Shown: positions 35,021 through 46,218, counted from the stretch's first letter. The stretch is DNA of 64,000 nucleotides from Diogma glabrata (GCA_963693315.1 OY856186.1:234246046-234310045); one strand, 5' to 3'. The notes: generated from the letters alone by a model not told the origin. Program-made: numbers and translations.

Positions 35021-36016
35021 TATGTTAAATTTGGTTATCAGAAAGAGAAAAACAGACCCGGAAAAAACAACAGAATTTTACCTGGACGTGAAAAAGGACC
35101 AGACTACCGAATCGGAACGTGGAACGTGCGCAGCCTGAGCGCTCCTGATGCTCTTATAAGTCTAGAAACAGAGGCTGAGAGGTATAGGATGGATATTATT
35201 GCTCTACAAGAAATTAGACAGCCGATAATCGGAAAACAAGATTTGGATAGTCACTCTCTATACTGTAGTGGTCATCCTTCTCGAAGAGAATTTGGAACTG
35301 GCTTTCTTGTTGGTGCACGCATACAAGAAGCCGTGATGAAATTCATCCCGGTCAGTGAGAGGATCTGCTACCTACGTGTACGCGGTACATATAACAATAT
35401 TTCTCTTATTGCCGTGCATGCACCAACTGAAGCTAAGACCGTCGACGAGAAGGATAATTTCTACATAGCACTGGAAGAGGTTATGAAACAAACACCAACA
35501 CGCGACTTCATTATGGTTCTTGGTGACTTTAATGGACAGGTTGGAAGAGATATCTCTTATGGAAATGTGGTGGGTCCCAATAGCCTGCATTTGAATTCGA
35601 ATGATAATGGTGAGATAATGACTGAGTTTGCATTATCAAATAATTTGAGAATTGCCACTACGTTCTTTCCGCATCGATCGATTCATAAGCAGACTTGGGT
35701 CTCACCGAATGGAAATACTCGAAATCAAATTGATCACGTTCTAGTAACAACACGTTTCTTTTCGAGCGTTCTGGATGTGCGATCCTTTAGAGGTGCATAC
35801 ATTGGAAGTGACCACTTCCTTGTATGTGCAATGATAAGGTTCCACTTCCCAAATCCAGGCATTCCAAAATTCAATCAACGGAAACGTTTTAACATCTCAA
35901 CATTAAAGAATGCTGAAACAGAAGAGAGATATCAAATCCAAATTGCCGAAAAATTGAAGAAATCAGAAACCATTAATGGAGACGTCGATAAGTCATGCTC
36001 AAGGATGCTGTTTTAA
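35021..36016 (+). pseudogene. RTE-type LINE: AP-endonuclease (EEP) domain
   Basis: The frame is open from 35021. The true start is uncertain because no ATG precedes the domain in this frame, and the GTG at 35126 is inside the conserved IGTWNVRSL start. Catalytic motifs are all present: N in TWNVRSL, the Glu in ALQEIRQ (about 35205), GDFNGQVGR (35520), and SDHFLV (35808). This domain nicks the target strand to prime reverse transcription. The frame ends at 36016 in a different phase from the reverse transcriptase that follows and overlaps it by 22 bp. RTE elements normally have one continuous frame, so a small indel at about 35985-36000 is likely. Confidence 0.9.
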
Positions 36017-38007
36017 GCGCTGCTGAGGGAATACTTGGACGACCAGAGAACCACTCCCAGAAGCCATGGATGGATCAAGCATGCCTTGATGCTATTCAAT
36101 ACAAAAGAGATTGCTATCTGAAGTGTCTACAAGGACGCAACACCAGGTCCACGAAGGAGAATTATAAACTGGCAAGACAAGCCGTTACAAAGCTATGTAG
36201 ACGAACGAAGAGAGAATGGTGGAAGAGACAGTGTGAGGAGATTGAAAGCTTCAATAAGGAACATCAATCGCGTAACTTCTTTCAACAGGTTAAAACCTTA
36301 AAGAAGGGCCCTCAAACTAGATCGACTGCTATTCAAAACGAAAATGGGGAGCTACAAGTAGACCTTAAAAATATTTTAGATACTTGGGCCGCTTATTTTG
36401 AGAATCTTCTCAACTTAAGTGACCAGCAACAAGTCGGGCGACGAGCTAAGCTTATTCGTGCGTCAAAGGTACATGTAGAAGAACCCACCAGAGAGGAATT
36501 CGATGCGGCGCTGTCAAAATTAAAATGCAATAAAGCACCTGGTATCGACGATATAACATCCGAAATGATTGTACATGGTGGCGAAACTCTATCCTCAAGA
36601 TTGTTTGATCTTGTTCAAATGATCTGGAGGACTGAAACCATGCCACAGGACTGGAACAAAGCTATGCTGATACCAATCCATAAAAAAGGTAATCGCCTAC
36701 AATGTGCAAACTACAGAGGAATCGCCCTCCTCTGCACAGCATATAAGATCTTTTCCTACATTTTGCTATCCAAAATCAATCCTTTTGCTGAACAACTGTT
36801 TGGAGAATATCAGTGTGGTTTCCGGCGGGGCCGAGGTACCACCGATGCACTTTTCTCCATAAGGATGATTTTGGAAAAGTGTCGAGAGTTCAACATACCT
36901 GTGCACCAACTTTTCATTGATTTCAGGCAGGCCTACGACTCTCTCGAACGAGAGACTCTATGGTCTGCTCTGGTGTCAATGGGAATTCCTGGTAAACTGG
37001 TATCACTATGCAAAATGACAGTACAGAACTCTCAATGCTGTGTACGAGTAGAGAACGAAATATCAAAGTTTTTTAAGGTCGACTCCGGTTTAAGACAAGG
37101 TGATGCTATCTCTCCTATACTTTTTAATCTAGCCTTGGAATATGTGTGCCGTCAAAAGAAACTACCGACTAATAACAATATCTTGTCAATAAACTCAGTA
37201 CAGATGATTGCTTACGCTGATGATGTTGTCATCCTCGGCCGAAGTGAAGCTGTTATGAGTGAGACTTTCAAGTCGCTTGAGAGTGGTGCTAGGAAAATTG
37301 GTCTGCAAATTAACTACCATAAAACCAAATATATGAATGTTTCAAGAGAGGCTGAGAAGAAAGATTTGATGTGCGGCGATGAACGAATTGAGGGAGTTGA
37401 ATCTTTTAAATATTTGGGATCAATGCTTGACTCAAACAACAGCATACTTACAGATATTAAAGCTCGAATCGCTGCAGGTAATCGAACTTTCTACTCAATT
37501 AAACCTCTCCTTGGATCACCGTATGTATCAACTAACACCAAGCTCAAGTTATACAAGACATTGATTAGACCGGTTGTGATGTATGGGTCACAAACGTGGA
37601 CCCTTACACAAAATGACGAATCGCATTTATCTGTATTTGAGCGTAAGATCCTACGCTACATTTTTGGTCCACTTAAGACAGACGATGGAGAGTATAGAAC
37701 CCGGTATAACTTTGAAATCAGAGACCTTCTTGAGGGTCCTGATATAATAGGTTGTATCCGTTCTAATAGGATTGCTTGGTTTGGGCATGTTCTACGAGCC
37801 GATTCACAGTCTGGAATGATTAGAAAAATGTACGTTAGTACCCCAGGGAGTGGTAGACCGCGAGGTAGACCACGACTACAATGGGAGACTGACGTAATAA
37901 ACGACCTTAAAAAAATCGGCTGCCATGGTAATTATGTCGCTGTTGCGAATGATCGTGGTGAATATTCAAAGCTGATTAACCTGGCAACGCTCCTACATGG
38001 AGCATGA
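35995..38007 (+). pseudogene. RTE-type LINE: reverse transcriptase domain
   Basis: 670 residues. After a helical linker, KLKCNKAPGIDDITSEM (36515) opens the RT. Next are NYRGIALLCTAYKIFS, GEYQCGFRRGRGTTDAL (36800), FIDFRQAYDSLERETLW (motif A, 36915), GLRQGDAISPILFNLAL (motif B, 37090) and AYADDVVILGR (motif C with both catalytic Asp, 37213). The thumb region contains INYHKTKYM and FKYLGS. The C-terminus has RIAWFGHVLRAD and GRPRGRPRLQWE, usual for RTE-group LINEs. The TGA at 38005 lies 7 bp before the poly-A. The frame is intact; only the junction to the endonuclease is broken. The apparent ATG at 35995 is downstream of the true frame start. Confidence 0.93.
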
Positions 38008-38011
38008 ACGC

Positions 38012-38047
<36 letters not shown>

Positions 38048-38050
<3 letters not shown>

Positions 38051-38117
38051 TATTATTAATAAAATTAAAAAATTAAAAATAAACAGTCAAAAGTATATTT
38101 TTAAATATTGCATTTTA
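38048..38117 (+). repeat. PLE right arm tail, resumed after the LINE
   Basis: tattattattaataaaatt and agtatatttttaaatattgc match, inverted, the left arm tail at about 32917-32848. About 250 bp that should lie between 34680 and 38048 (inverse of 32918-33168) is missing. Confidence 0.8.
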
Positions 38118-38496
38118 ATTCAAAAGTGACAGAAGCATACAAACAGTGAATAATATGGAAAACCATAATAACACATATAACCTAAATTTAACAAAGAAGG
38201 TGTATTTTGGGAGGTTGGCTCGGTGAAGTTGACGAATAACCAGAGGACAGTGGTGGTCTGACTATGTTTCAGAAAACCAAGGGCTAGCATTTTCCTGATC
38301 AACGTTTTCTGGCAAGACAAAGATACCACAATAACCACGTTAGGAATACGTCTGGAAGATCTTTCCTACCTTTGGGATTCTAAATTAAAGACAAAAAAAT
38401 CAAATCAAACGTACATATTGTAGGTGTCCCATTGTGTCAAGGACTTACGCATTCTTCCTTTCACACCCAGTCAGGACTTACCAGAAACTTGTTTTT
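38118..38496. other. Non-coding DNA between PLE and foldback
   Basis: No gene. GGACTTAC motifs at about 38443 and 38474 begin a short repeated flank (see findings). Confidence 0.4.
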
Positions 38497-38518
38497 CGCC
38501 CACAGAACAAAAATAAAC

Positions 38519-40224
38519 GGTACCACACCACAATCCGAGGTCCCTCGTTCTGACATTTTCTTTGGGAGTTTATGCTTAAACAAGATAAAAATGTTCGAGC
38601 ATTACCCCCAAAATGTCCGCGGAATTCGAAAACTGACATTTTCATACAAAATTACGATTATTTTTTTTATGACATGACTTCAAATATTTGTCATTATTTT
38701 CTCTAAAACAATCGTAATTATGTATGCTTGATATAAAAATGATATAAAACACTTACCAGATATACACAAGTCACAAAACACTTTCTTATTAATAATCACT
38801 TCACTATCATTAATAATTTTAATTTTAAAAACCACCAACTTTTTATTACATGTAATTTATAAGTAAACAAAAAATTTTTATTAGGTCTTTGTATTGTCTG
38901 TATGTATTAGTGTATTAGTAAAAATGTATTATCTCTCTCAAATTATTATAAAGGCTGTTCGTGTAAATGTTGGTAAATAACGATCTTCTAAAATTCAAAA
39001 TAATTGATTTTCTTGCAATTATAACGGTAAAGTAAAGGTGTTGTAAATAAGTTATTTTTACTATAGTTAAATTATTTCATTATTATTATATTATTGGAAT
39101 AAATTTTAATACATAATTAAACATTTCTAATATGACGATTTGAAGTATAAGTATAAAACCCTATAAATGTTTTGTTGGAATATATACCGGATTGTTGCAA
39201 AAAATACATAAATGTGAATTTGGACAATATTTTGAAGTTTGTATTGCATAACATTAAACGGTAACGGTAACGATTTTCCGGAAAACGGATTTCACATTAT
39301 TGTCTAAATTTAATTTAAACAAGATTGTGAAGTTCGTTTTTTTTAAAATCGTTACCGTTACCGTTTGGAAAACGAATTTCACATTATTGTCTAAATTTAA
39401 TTTAGACAATATTGTGAAATTCGTTTTTTGTGAAATCGTTACCGTTACCGTTTAATGCTACGCAATACAAACTTCAAAATATTATACAAATGCACATTTA
39501 CGTGTTCGGGAATAGGTCCCCTGTATATGTAAAATAATTGAATTGTTTTGCAACAATCCGTCTATATTCCAACAAATCATTTATAGGGTTTTATACTTAA
39601 ACTTCAAATCGTCATATGAGAAATTTTTAATTATGTATTAAAATTTATTCCAATAATATAATAATAATGAAATAATTTAACTATAGTAAAAATAACTTAC
39701 CTACAACACCTTTACTTTACCGTTATAATTGCAAGAAAATCATTTATTTTGAATTTTAGAAGATCGTTATTTACCAACATTTACACGAACAGCCTTTATA
39801 ATAATTTGAGAGAGATAATACATTTTTACTAATACACTAATACATGCATACAAAACAAAGATATAATAAGAATTTTTTGTTTACTTATAAATTACATGTA
39901 ATAAAAAGTTGGTGATTTTTAAAATTAAAATTATTAATGATAGTGAAGTGATTATCAATAAATAAGTGTTTTGTGTATATCAGGTAAGTGTTTTATTTCA
40001 TTTTTATATAAAACATACAAAACTACGATTGTTTTAGAGAAATATTTGAAGTCATCATAAAAAAAAATAATCGTAATTTTGTACGAAAATTTCAGTTTGC
40101 GAAGTGCTGTATCTCGAATCCCGGGGACATTTTGGGGGTAATGCTCGAACATTTTTATCTTGTTTAAGCATAAACTCCCCAAAAAAATGTCAGAATGGGG
40201 GCCCTCGGATTTTGGAGTGGTACC
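38519..40224. mobile_element. Foldback-type inverted repeat element, 1.7 kb
   Basis: Starts GGTACCAC.CCA.AATCCGAG at 38519; the inverse ends at 40224. Arms of about 0.7-0.85 kb are complementary nearly throughout with small indels (for example, an extra block near 40107-40117). The centre is two palindromic sub-units (39257-39363 and 39364-39459). No coding is evident; mirror frames on the two arms (38432-38677 plus, 40245-39955 minus) arise from the repeat. CGCCCACAGAACAAAA stands in direct orientation outside both ends (38497-38512; 40225-40240). Foldback elements have this architecture. The specific family is unknown to me. Confidence 0.88.
39257..39459. repeat. Palindromic core units with TACCGTTACCG boxes
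   Basis: CGGTAACGGTAACG (39259-39272) is inverted relative to CGTTACCGTTACCG at 39350-39363 and again at 39437-39450. Between them, TTTCACATTATTGTCTAAAT and its inverse form nested palindromes in both units. The second unit lacks its own left box. Confidence 0.9.
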
Positions 40225-40240
40225 CGCCCACAGAACAAAA

Positions 40241-41170
40241 CTCACAGATCAAAACACGAATGTCGTCTGCGTGTCAGGACTTACAACACATCTTGCGCCC
40301 ACAGAATAACACAAATTCATACAAAAACCAAATAAAAATTCAACAATAAAATAGAAAATATTCAAAAAATAACTTTAAAAAACCAAAAACAAAGAAAAAA
40401 ATTATAAATTTCTAAAAAAATTTTAAATGCACAAAAAATTTAAGATTAAAAATGGAAGACATGATCACAAGGCACAAGCATTTTTATTTTTTAATTTTGT
40501 ATAAAAAATTATTAAAAATTTTACATCTAATTACTTTTGTTAAACATGACTTTCTTTTACGTTTGAACAATAGAACAAAATAGATAAACACATTCATATA
40601 AACAAACAAACAAAATCCACTATCGCTTTCAAATGAACTTTGAAATCAATACCACAAATTTCCAGACGAATTTTTTCCATTAAAATAATTATTTAAAATG
40701 ATAAACTTTCGAAAAATATTCTCCCTTTATTTTCATATCAACAGGTTAAACAAACAATACTCAAAAGCTATTCTTAGAGTTTATTTAATTTTAAATATTT
40801 TTCTCTTATTATCCTGTGAGAGAGAGGGGATAAGAGAAATCAGTAAACCAATAATGGATAATTTACATTAAAGTGATATGCAACATTTTTAAAAATAAAT
40901 TTGTCTAACTTTTCGAAAAACAAAAAACGAAACACTAACAATAACAATCGCAGTGCGTCTTACTCTTATAGCGCGTCTTACTGTTATAACAGTATCAAAA
41001 GATTTAGCATAGCAGTTGGAGATTTTGTTAGACTAACTGTATATTTTTCTCCGAAAATTTTTCCCGTTTGGAGAAAAATTTTCTCAATCTCTTTCCTCTT
41101 GTTTAAAAAAACAGAAACTTTTCCAATTTTTTTTGTGTTGTTTATTGTTATTTTCCCATTTCAAAAGTTT
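40241..41170. other. AT-rich DNA without a gene
   Basis: The plus frame 40901-41188 is low complexity (Asn, Ser, Phe) and has no motif, so I do not call it. CAGGACTTAC...CGCCCACAGAA recurs at 40275-40306. Confidence 0.45.
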
Positions 41171-41618
41171 CTTTTATATAATTTTTGAAATTTATATTTT
41201 CTTTCTTTTAGTTTTTATCGAGTCGTGGAACTAAATACTTCGGAGGAAAATTTTAAAGGAAGCTTTAGAGTGTTTTTGCTTTTTAGGTAAATTTCATATA
41301 ATTTGTCTTTATATTATGTGATTGTTGATTTTAAGGTAAAGTGGAAAATTTAAAATTTGGTTGGTTTGTGGTTGAAGTAAAAATGAATTATTTGTTTTTT
41401 CTCTTTCATTTTTAATTTAGTTTGTGGTTCTTTTTTTTTTGCAGAAAATAATTAAAACCAGAAAAATTATAAATTCTTTGTTACATTAAATTATTTAGTG
41501 AAAAAAAAATTCAGATCAAAAGTGTAACAAGTGTATTTACTTGTGCCAAAATATTCAATTGTTGAAAAAAGTGCATAAATTAAATTAAATTAAATTAATG
41601 GAAATTTTAATGGACAAG
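41171..41618 (+). other. Candidate 5' exons of a host gene (very tentative)
   Basis: A possible 5' splice site, TTTTAG/GTAAAT, at 41285/41286 and a strong acceptor, ten T then GCAG at 41441-41444, would bound a 159-bp intron. The second exon would carry an A-rich leader and ATG at 41598 (seven codons), ending AAG/GTATTT at 41618/41619. The pattern fits a short first coding exon of an insect gene whose remaining exons lie outside the window. There is no protein evidence. Confidence 0.2.
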
Positions 41619-42834
41619 GTATTTACTTATTTCATTTTTCTATTTGAATCTTCTTTTTATTATTATTATTATTGCAATATTTTATTTAAGATTAAGTAGC
41701 GAAAATAATTTTTTTTCTTATCAGATGAATTTTTTTTGTAGTTGTTTTATTTGGCAAACAAAGTGGAACTATTAAGAAAAACAAATATCGTTGTAGTATA
41801 AATTACATTTGTTTATTATTTAGACAATATAATTATTATTCAATAATAATAGTTTGTTGAATATTTTATTATGAGAGACAGTAATTATGTAAAAATAAAA
41901 ATATAATAATGCACTTAAAGTGTATTTGTTATGTTAATTTGTTGCATAAGAGTTTTGTTAAAACTAAAAGAGAATAACAGAAAAAGTATGCATTATATAT
42001 TAAGAAATAATAAAATTGGGTTGAAAAGAGATTGCGGTTGATTTTGTGCAAAGATTCATTCAAACTTTTTGAAAAGTTTCGTGGATCTTAATTAATTTTG
42101 TTCGTTGTTAGCCAAGATAGGGTTTCTTTTGTTTTACGTGATTCCATTCATTTACGTTGATTCCATTTTCGTCATCTCCTTCCTTTATAGTTGACATGGT
42201 ATCTTCGGATATTCAGAGAGTCTAAATAATGAATATTTCATATTTAGTGTGCTAAACATGTCTAACTAATTAATAAAAAAAAAATAAAAACGTAGTAAGA
42301 TGAAAATTGGCAAGAGAACATTTGAAACACAACTTCTCAAACGACGTGGGGTTTTTACGGGAAAACGGCACCAACAATAAAGAAATTTTAAATGTTTTAG
42401 TTGTCTTTTGAGTTCAGTTTATACTCGGTGGGGCTAAGGGGAGTGATATGTTCTATAGTAGTCTGACCTTCGGGATTTTGCGCCTACAAGGTGTCTACTT
42501 GTGCCGCATTTGATGACACATGCTCTGGGGTTTCAATGTTTTACTAACCTCAGAGGTAGTTAGAATCGATTACATGCTCATACTTGTTTATGTGCCCTTG
42601 GCAGCAAAGATTGGATCATATAATTACCGTCATTTAATAATTGAGGACACCGAGTCCTCTTGTTGTTCATGATTTTACACCAACGACCATGAACAAAAAT
42701 TAACAGCTATTAGAGAAAATGCTAATCTTTACATCTATGGTTATGACCATGGTTCGTTACTATTTTGTTATAAATTTTTATCGACAAAACCATCGTTGAA
42801 AATAGAAAGCAAATCGTTTCATGTTTGAACTCAC
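41619..42834. other. Non-coding DNA
   Basis: No supported frame. Somewhat higher GC near 42420-42680 but no recognised motif. Confidence 0.45.
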
Positions 42835-42962
42835 ATACTCTCACATACGTGAGAACACCATCGTACATTGTCCAGTACTGATCCTATGTGCACAGGACAT
42901 ACTCTCACATACGTGAGAACACCATCGTACATTGTCCAGTACTGATCCTATGTGCACAGGAC
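42835..42962 (+). repeat. Perfect tandem duplication, 64-bp unit
   Basis: The unit beginning ATACTCTCACATACGTGAGA occurs at 42835 and 42899 with no difference. It contains the palindrome CTCACATACGTGAG. Perfect identity points to a recent duplication or an assembly error. Confidence 0.95.
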
Positions 42963-43833
42963 GTATATTGTATTTGATAGCCCTGTTTCATTGTAATAAA
43001 CTACAGTGCTCAGCATAAAATTGTTACCTTTTATAAGTAGCAAGTAATCAGGTGTGGACAACCAGTCTACGGCATTCATAATTTGATTTTAGCTAACAGA
43101 GTTACTAACATACTATAGATATTGCATTTTATTCATCCTCGAAGATCTTTCCAATTCGGTTTAGCACTGATGTCGGCCGTTCTGATGACAAACGAGATTA
43201 TACACAATTTTAGCCACTTCGTCTTATCAAACTACTACAACTGATTTCCTAATTTACATAGAACAATAATGAAAGTGTAGAAAAATCCCAAGGGTTTTTC
43301 TACACTGCATCTCTGAGCTACTGAATTGTTCTAGTCATGTTCGATTGGATTATTTCATGCTGTTCTTTCATCTTTCAATTTCTTTCAATTAGTTCTTTCT
43401 TTCAATTAGTGGGAGCTGCTAGTAGTGTTCCTGGTTTCTAATCGGCTTATATTTTCTCTAGAGTTTCAGTCACACTAATCTCAAAATAAGCTTGTTTCCG
43501 TGCACGATAGCACTAAATACCACCCTTGCCATTACTTGTTCATTGCCCTTACTATTACTTATTCATTTGCTTAAGTAATATCGAGAACTGTGTGTCTGTT
43601 TATATGAGGACACTATAACTCAGAAACTACTTTTCTCATTGACTACAAATTTGGTACACAGGTATCCTAGGGCAATATCTCACTTATTTTTTTCTTTGTT
43701 TGTGACGCTTTGTTATAGTATTTCTCACAGCTTTCGATATTTTTGTTTCTCGGGTTCACACCGTTCTAGTTTGATTTAAACATTATGCCACGTTGCGTAA
43801 ACGATTCTTTTTATTATGCCATTTGACCTGTTA
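42963..43833. other. Non-coding DNA with one near-perfect hairpin
   Basis: AGTGTAGAAAAA (43274-43285) pairs with TTTTTCTACACT (43295-43306), and CCC with GGG inside, leaving almost no loop. No gene seen. Confidence 0.55.
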
Positions 43834-46215
43834 CACTAGTTTACAAGAAAAATCTCCCGAAATAAAACCCAACTTTTCTTATAGATTTGGACCTCCTGAA
43901 CACAAATATCATATTCATTTTTTTTGTTAGCTCTTGTTTTTGAGATATTCACGAAAAACCAATCTTTTTAGTGATCAAAAATGTTGTTTGGGTTTTTGGG
44001 TCTCATATTTTGCAAAACAAACAAATTAAATATATTAATGAAACAAGTGCATAGTAAATATGCTAACAAACATTTTGAGCTATATTTTGTAAAAATCCAT
44101 TTAGGATTCTGGCAGTTACAGTTGAAAAAATACGAAAAATTTCCCTTTTTTTAAAAATTTTCCATTTTCAACGCCATAAATTTTGAACAAATAAAGACAC
44201 TAATTTTTTTTAATTTCTTGGAGCCTATAGTAATTTCAATTTTTTTTCTTTTAAGCTGAAAGACACGAATATTGGTGCAGTTTGCACCAAGTTATTCAAG
44301 TTTTTCCAATGAAAGTCAAAACTCAAAATTTGGAAAAAATAATTTTTTACTTAATTTATTGTGCCATAAATAATAATTTCAAAAGTTCAGTCGCTCTCAA
44401 ACATCAGTAAAGAATTAGTTTGAAATAGTAAGGTATAATTTCCATTTTTGTTTTCGAAGTTGGGAATTGGATCGATATGAGACGTATATAGGAAAATATA
44501 AACAAAAGATAATGAATTGTGAGGAGAGGCAAAACATCATAGCATCAGAACTATTTAAGTTAGTTCAAGCACCATAAAGTTAAACCCCTATTTATGTCTA
44601 TTAATACCTGTAAGGTTTGTTTCTTTTCTTTTTTCTTTTTTCTCTTTTTTCGTTTTTTGATAATGCAAATTTGTTGCTATCACCGCCTGCCTTGTGTTAC
44701 TCCTTACGTTTATGATCATTTTAAGTTTAATTTAAGAAAGCAATTACATACTTCTAATTTTTGATAGATTTTCGGTTTTCCCAACTTTTGTTTAATTAGT
44801 TTAATGAGGTTTCTTTTTAAGTAGATAATTGTCGTATGATTAGTTGCAAGTATAATCTCTCTGAGGATAAATTTAATTCTAAACATTTAAGTAAAATATT
44901 AATTAAAAATGAAAAAATATTACAAATATAAATTTTAAAAAGTGTATTGTTTTTAAAAATCAATAAACCATTAGTGATAGCTGCCTTGTACAGCAACATA
45001 AATTGTTAGTAAAGTGTAAAGTTAATGTTATTTATCGTTTGATTTGTAGAAGTTACATAATACATACTGCTAAAAGAATCACCCCATTTATAAGAACTGC
45101 ATATCTTCATTACTAACTGATATTTTCCAACTCCTAAAATAAATCCGAGGTGGGAGGAGCTACATCATGTCAAAAATCTTCACAAAAAAAATCTTAATTT
45201 AGAGAAAAATCATATACAAAAAATACAACTTTAGTCAAAAAAGACATTTCATAATCAATTAACTCATATTTTCCAACTCCTAAAATAAGTCCGAGATGGG
45301 TGAAGCTAGTACAGGTCAAAAAACTTCACAAAAAATCTTGATTTCGAGAAAAATCATATACAAATAAAATACAACTTTCGTCAAAAAAGGCATTTCATAA
45401 TCAACTAACTGATATTTTCTAACTCCTCAAATAAGTCCGAGGTGGGAAGAGCTAGATCATGTCAAAAAACTTCCCAAAAAAAATCTCAATTTCGAGAAAA
45501 ATCATATACAAATAAAATACAACTTTTGTCAAAAAAAGACATTTCATAATCAACTAACTGATATTTTCTAACTTCTAAAATAAGTCTGAGGTGGGGGGAA
45601 CTAGATATACCACGAAAACAACTTATATATAAATCAATTATGTTGCAGAATTTAAATTATTCTTATAGTTAAATTTTTTTTCCAAATTTTGAGTTTTGAC
45701 TTTTTTTGGTAAAACTTGAATAACTTGGTGCAAACTGCACCAATATTCGTATCTTTCAATTTAAAAGAAAGAAAATTGAAGTAACTATAGGCTCCAAGAA
45801 ATTAAAAAAAATTAGTGTCTTTGTTTGTTCAAAATTTATGGTGTTGAAAATGGAAAATTTTTAGAAAAACGTTAATTTTTCGTATTTTTGCATTTTTTTT
45901 CGACTGTAACTTCCAGAATCCTTAATGGATTTTTACAAAATTGGCTCAAAATGTTTGTTAGCATATTTACTATGCACTTGTTTCATTAATATATTTAATC
46001 TGTTTGTTTTGTAAAATATGAGACCCAAAAACCCAAACAACATTGAACATTGAACAACATGATCACTAAAAAAATTGGTTTTTCGTGAATATCTCAAAAA
46101 CAAGAGCTAACAAAAAAAAATGAATATGATATTTGTGTTCAGGAGGTCCAAATCCATAAGAAAAGTTGGGTTTTATTCAGGGAGACAAAAAAAGTTCAAA
46201 ATTTGTAAACTAGTG
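43834..46215. mobile_element. Non-autonomous DNA transposon, CACTAG termini, copy 2
   Basis: 2382 bp with the same CACTAGTTTACAAG terminus and inverse end as copy 1, flanked by TTA (43831-43833 and 46216-46218). It is similar to copy 1 over its length with two structural differences: a 307-bp segment of copy 1 (between two TTGGATCGAT direct repeats at 26750 and 27057) is missing here, where a single TTGGATCGAT is left at 44467; and it has one more tandem unit. No transposase is present, so both depend on an enzyme coded elsewhere. Confidence 0.9.
45116..45606. repeat. Tandem 146-149-bp repeats in CACTAG element 2
   Basis: Unit starts at 45116, 45262, 45408 and 45557. There are three full units and a partial. 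Same unit as in copy 1 with scattered differences. Confidence 0.9.
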
Positions 46216-46218
46216 TTA

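Larger units (their letters stand above)
34681..38047 (+). mobile_element. RTE-type LINE, near full length, inserted in the PLE
   Basis: The 5' border is set by where PLE similarity stops (34680). The element has a GC-richer 5' leader (34681-35020), an AP-endonuclease/reverse transcriptase frame broken once, a 7-bp 3' leader and a run of 33 A (38015-38047). PLE tail sequence resumes at 38048. The length (3.37 kb), the endonuclease-plus-RT layout without ORF1 and the very short 3' region fit the RTE/BovB group. Its codon composition is visibly less AT-rich than the surroundings and only one lesion is seen, so it is a relatively recent arrival. Confidence 0.92.

Noticed and set aside
38432..40245. 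Similar frames on both arms of the foldback
   Set aside because: Mirror images produced by the inverted repeat; no start, domain or composition of a gene.
40901..41188. 95-codon frame upstream of the candidate exon
   Set aside because: Low-complexity AT-driven composition, no motif.
42835..42962. CRISPR-like direct repeats
   Set aside because: Only two adjacent units with no spacers; a simple tandem duplication in a eukaryotic context.
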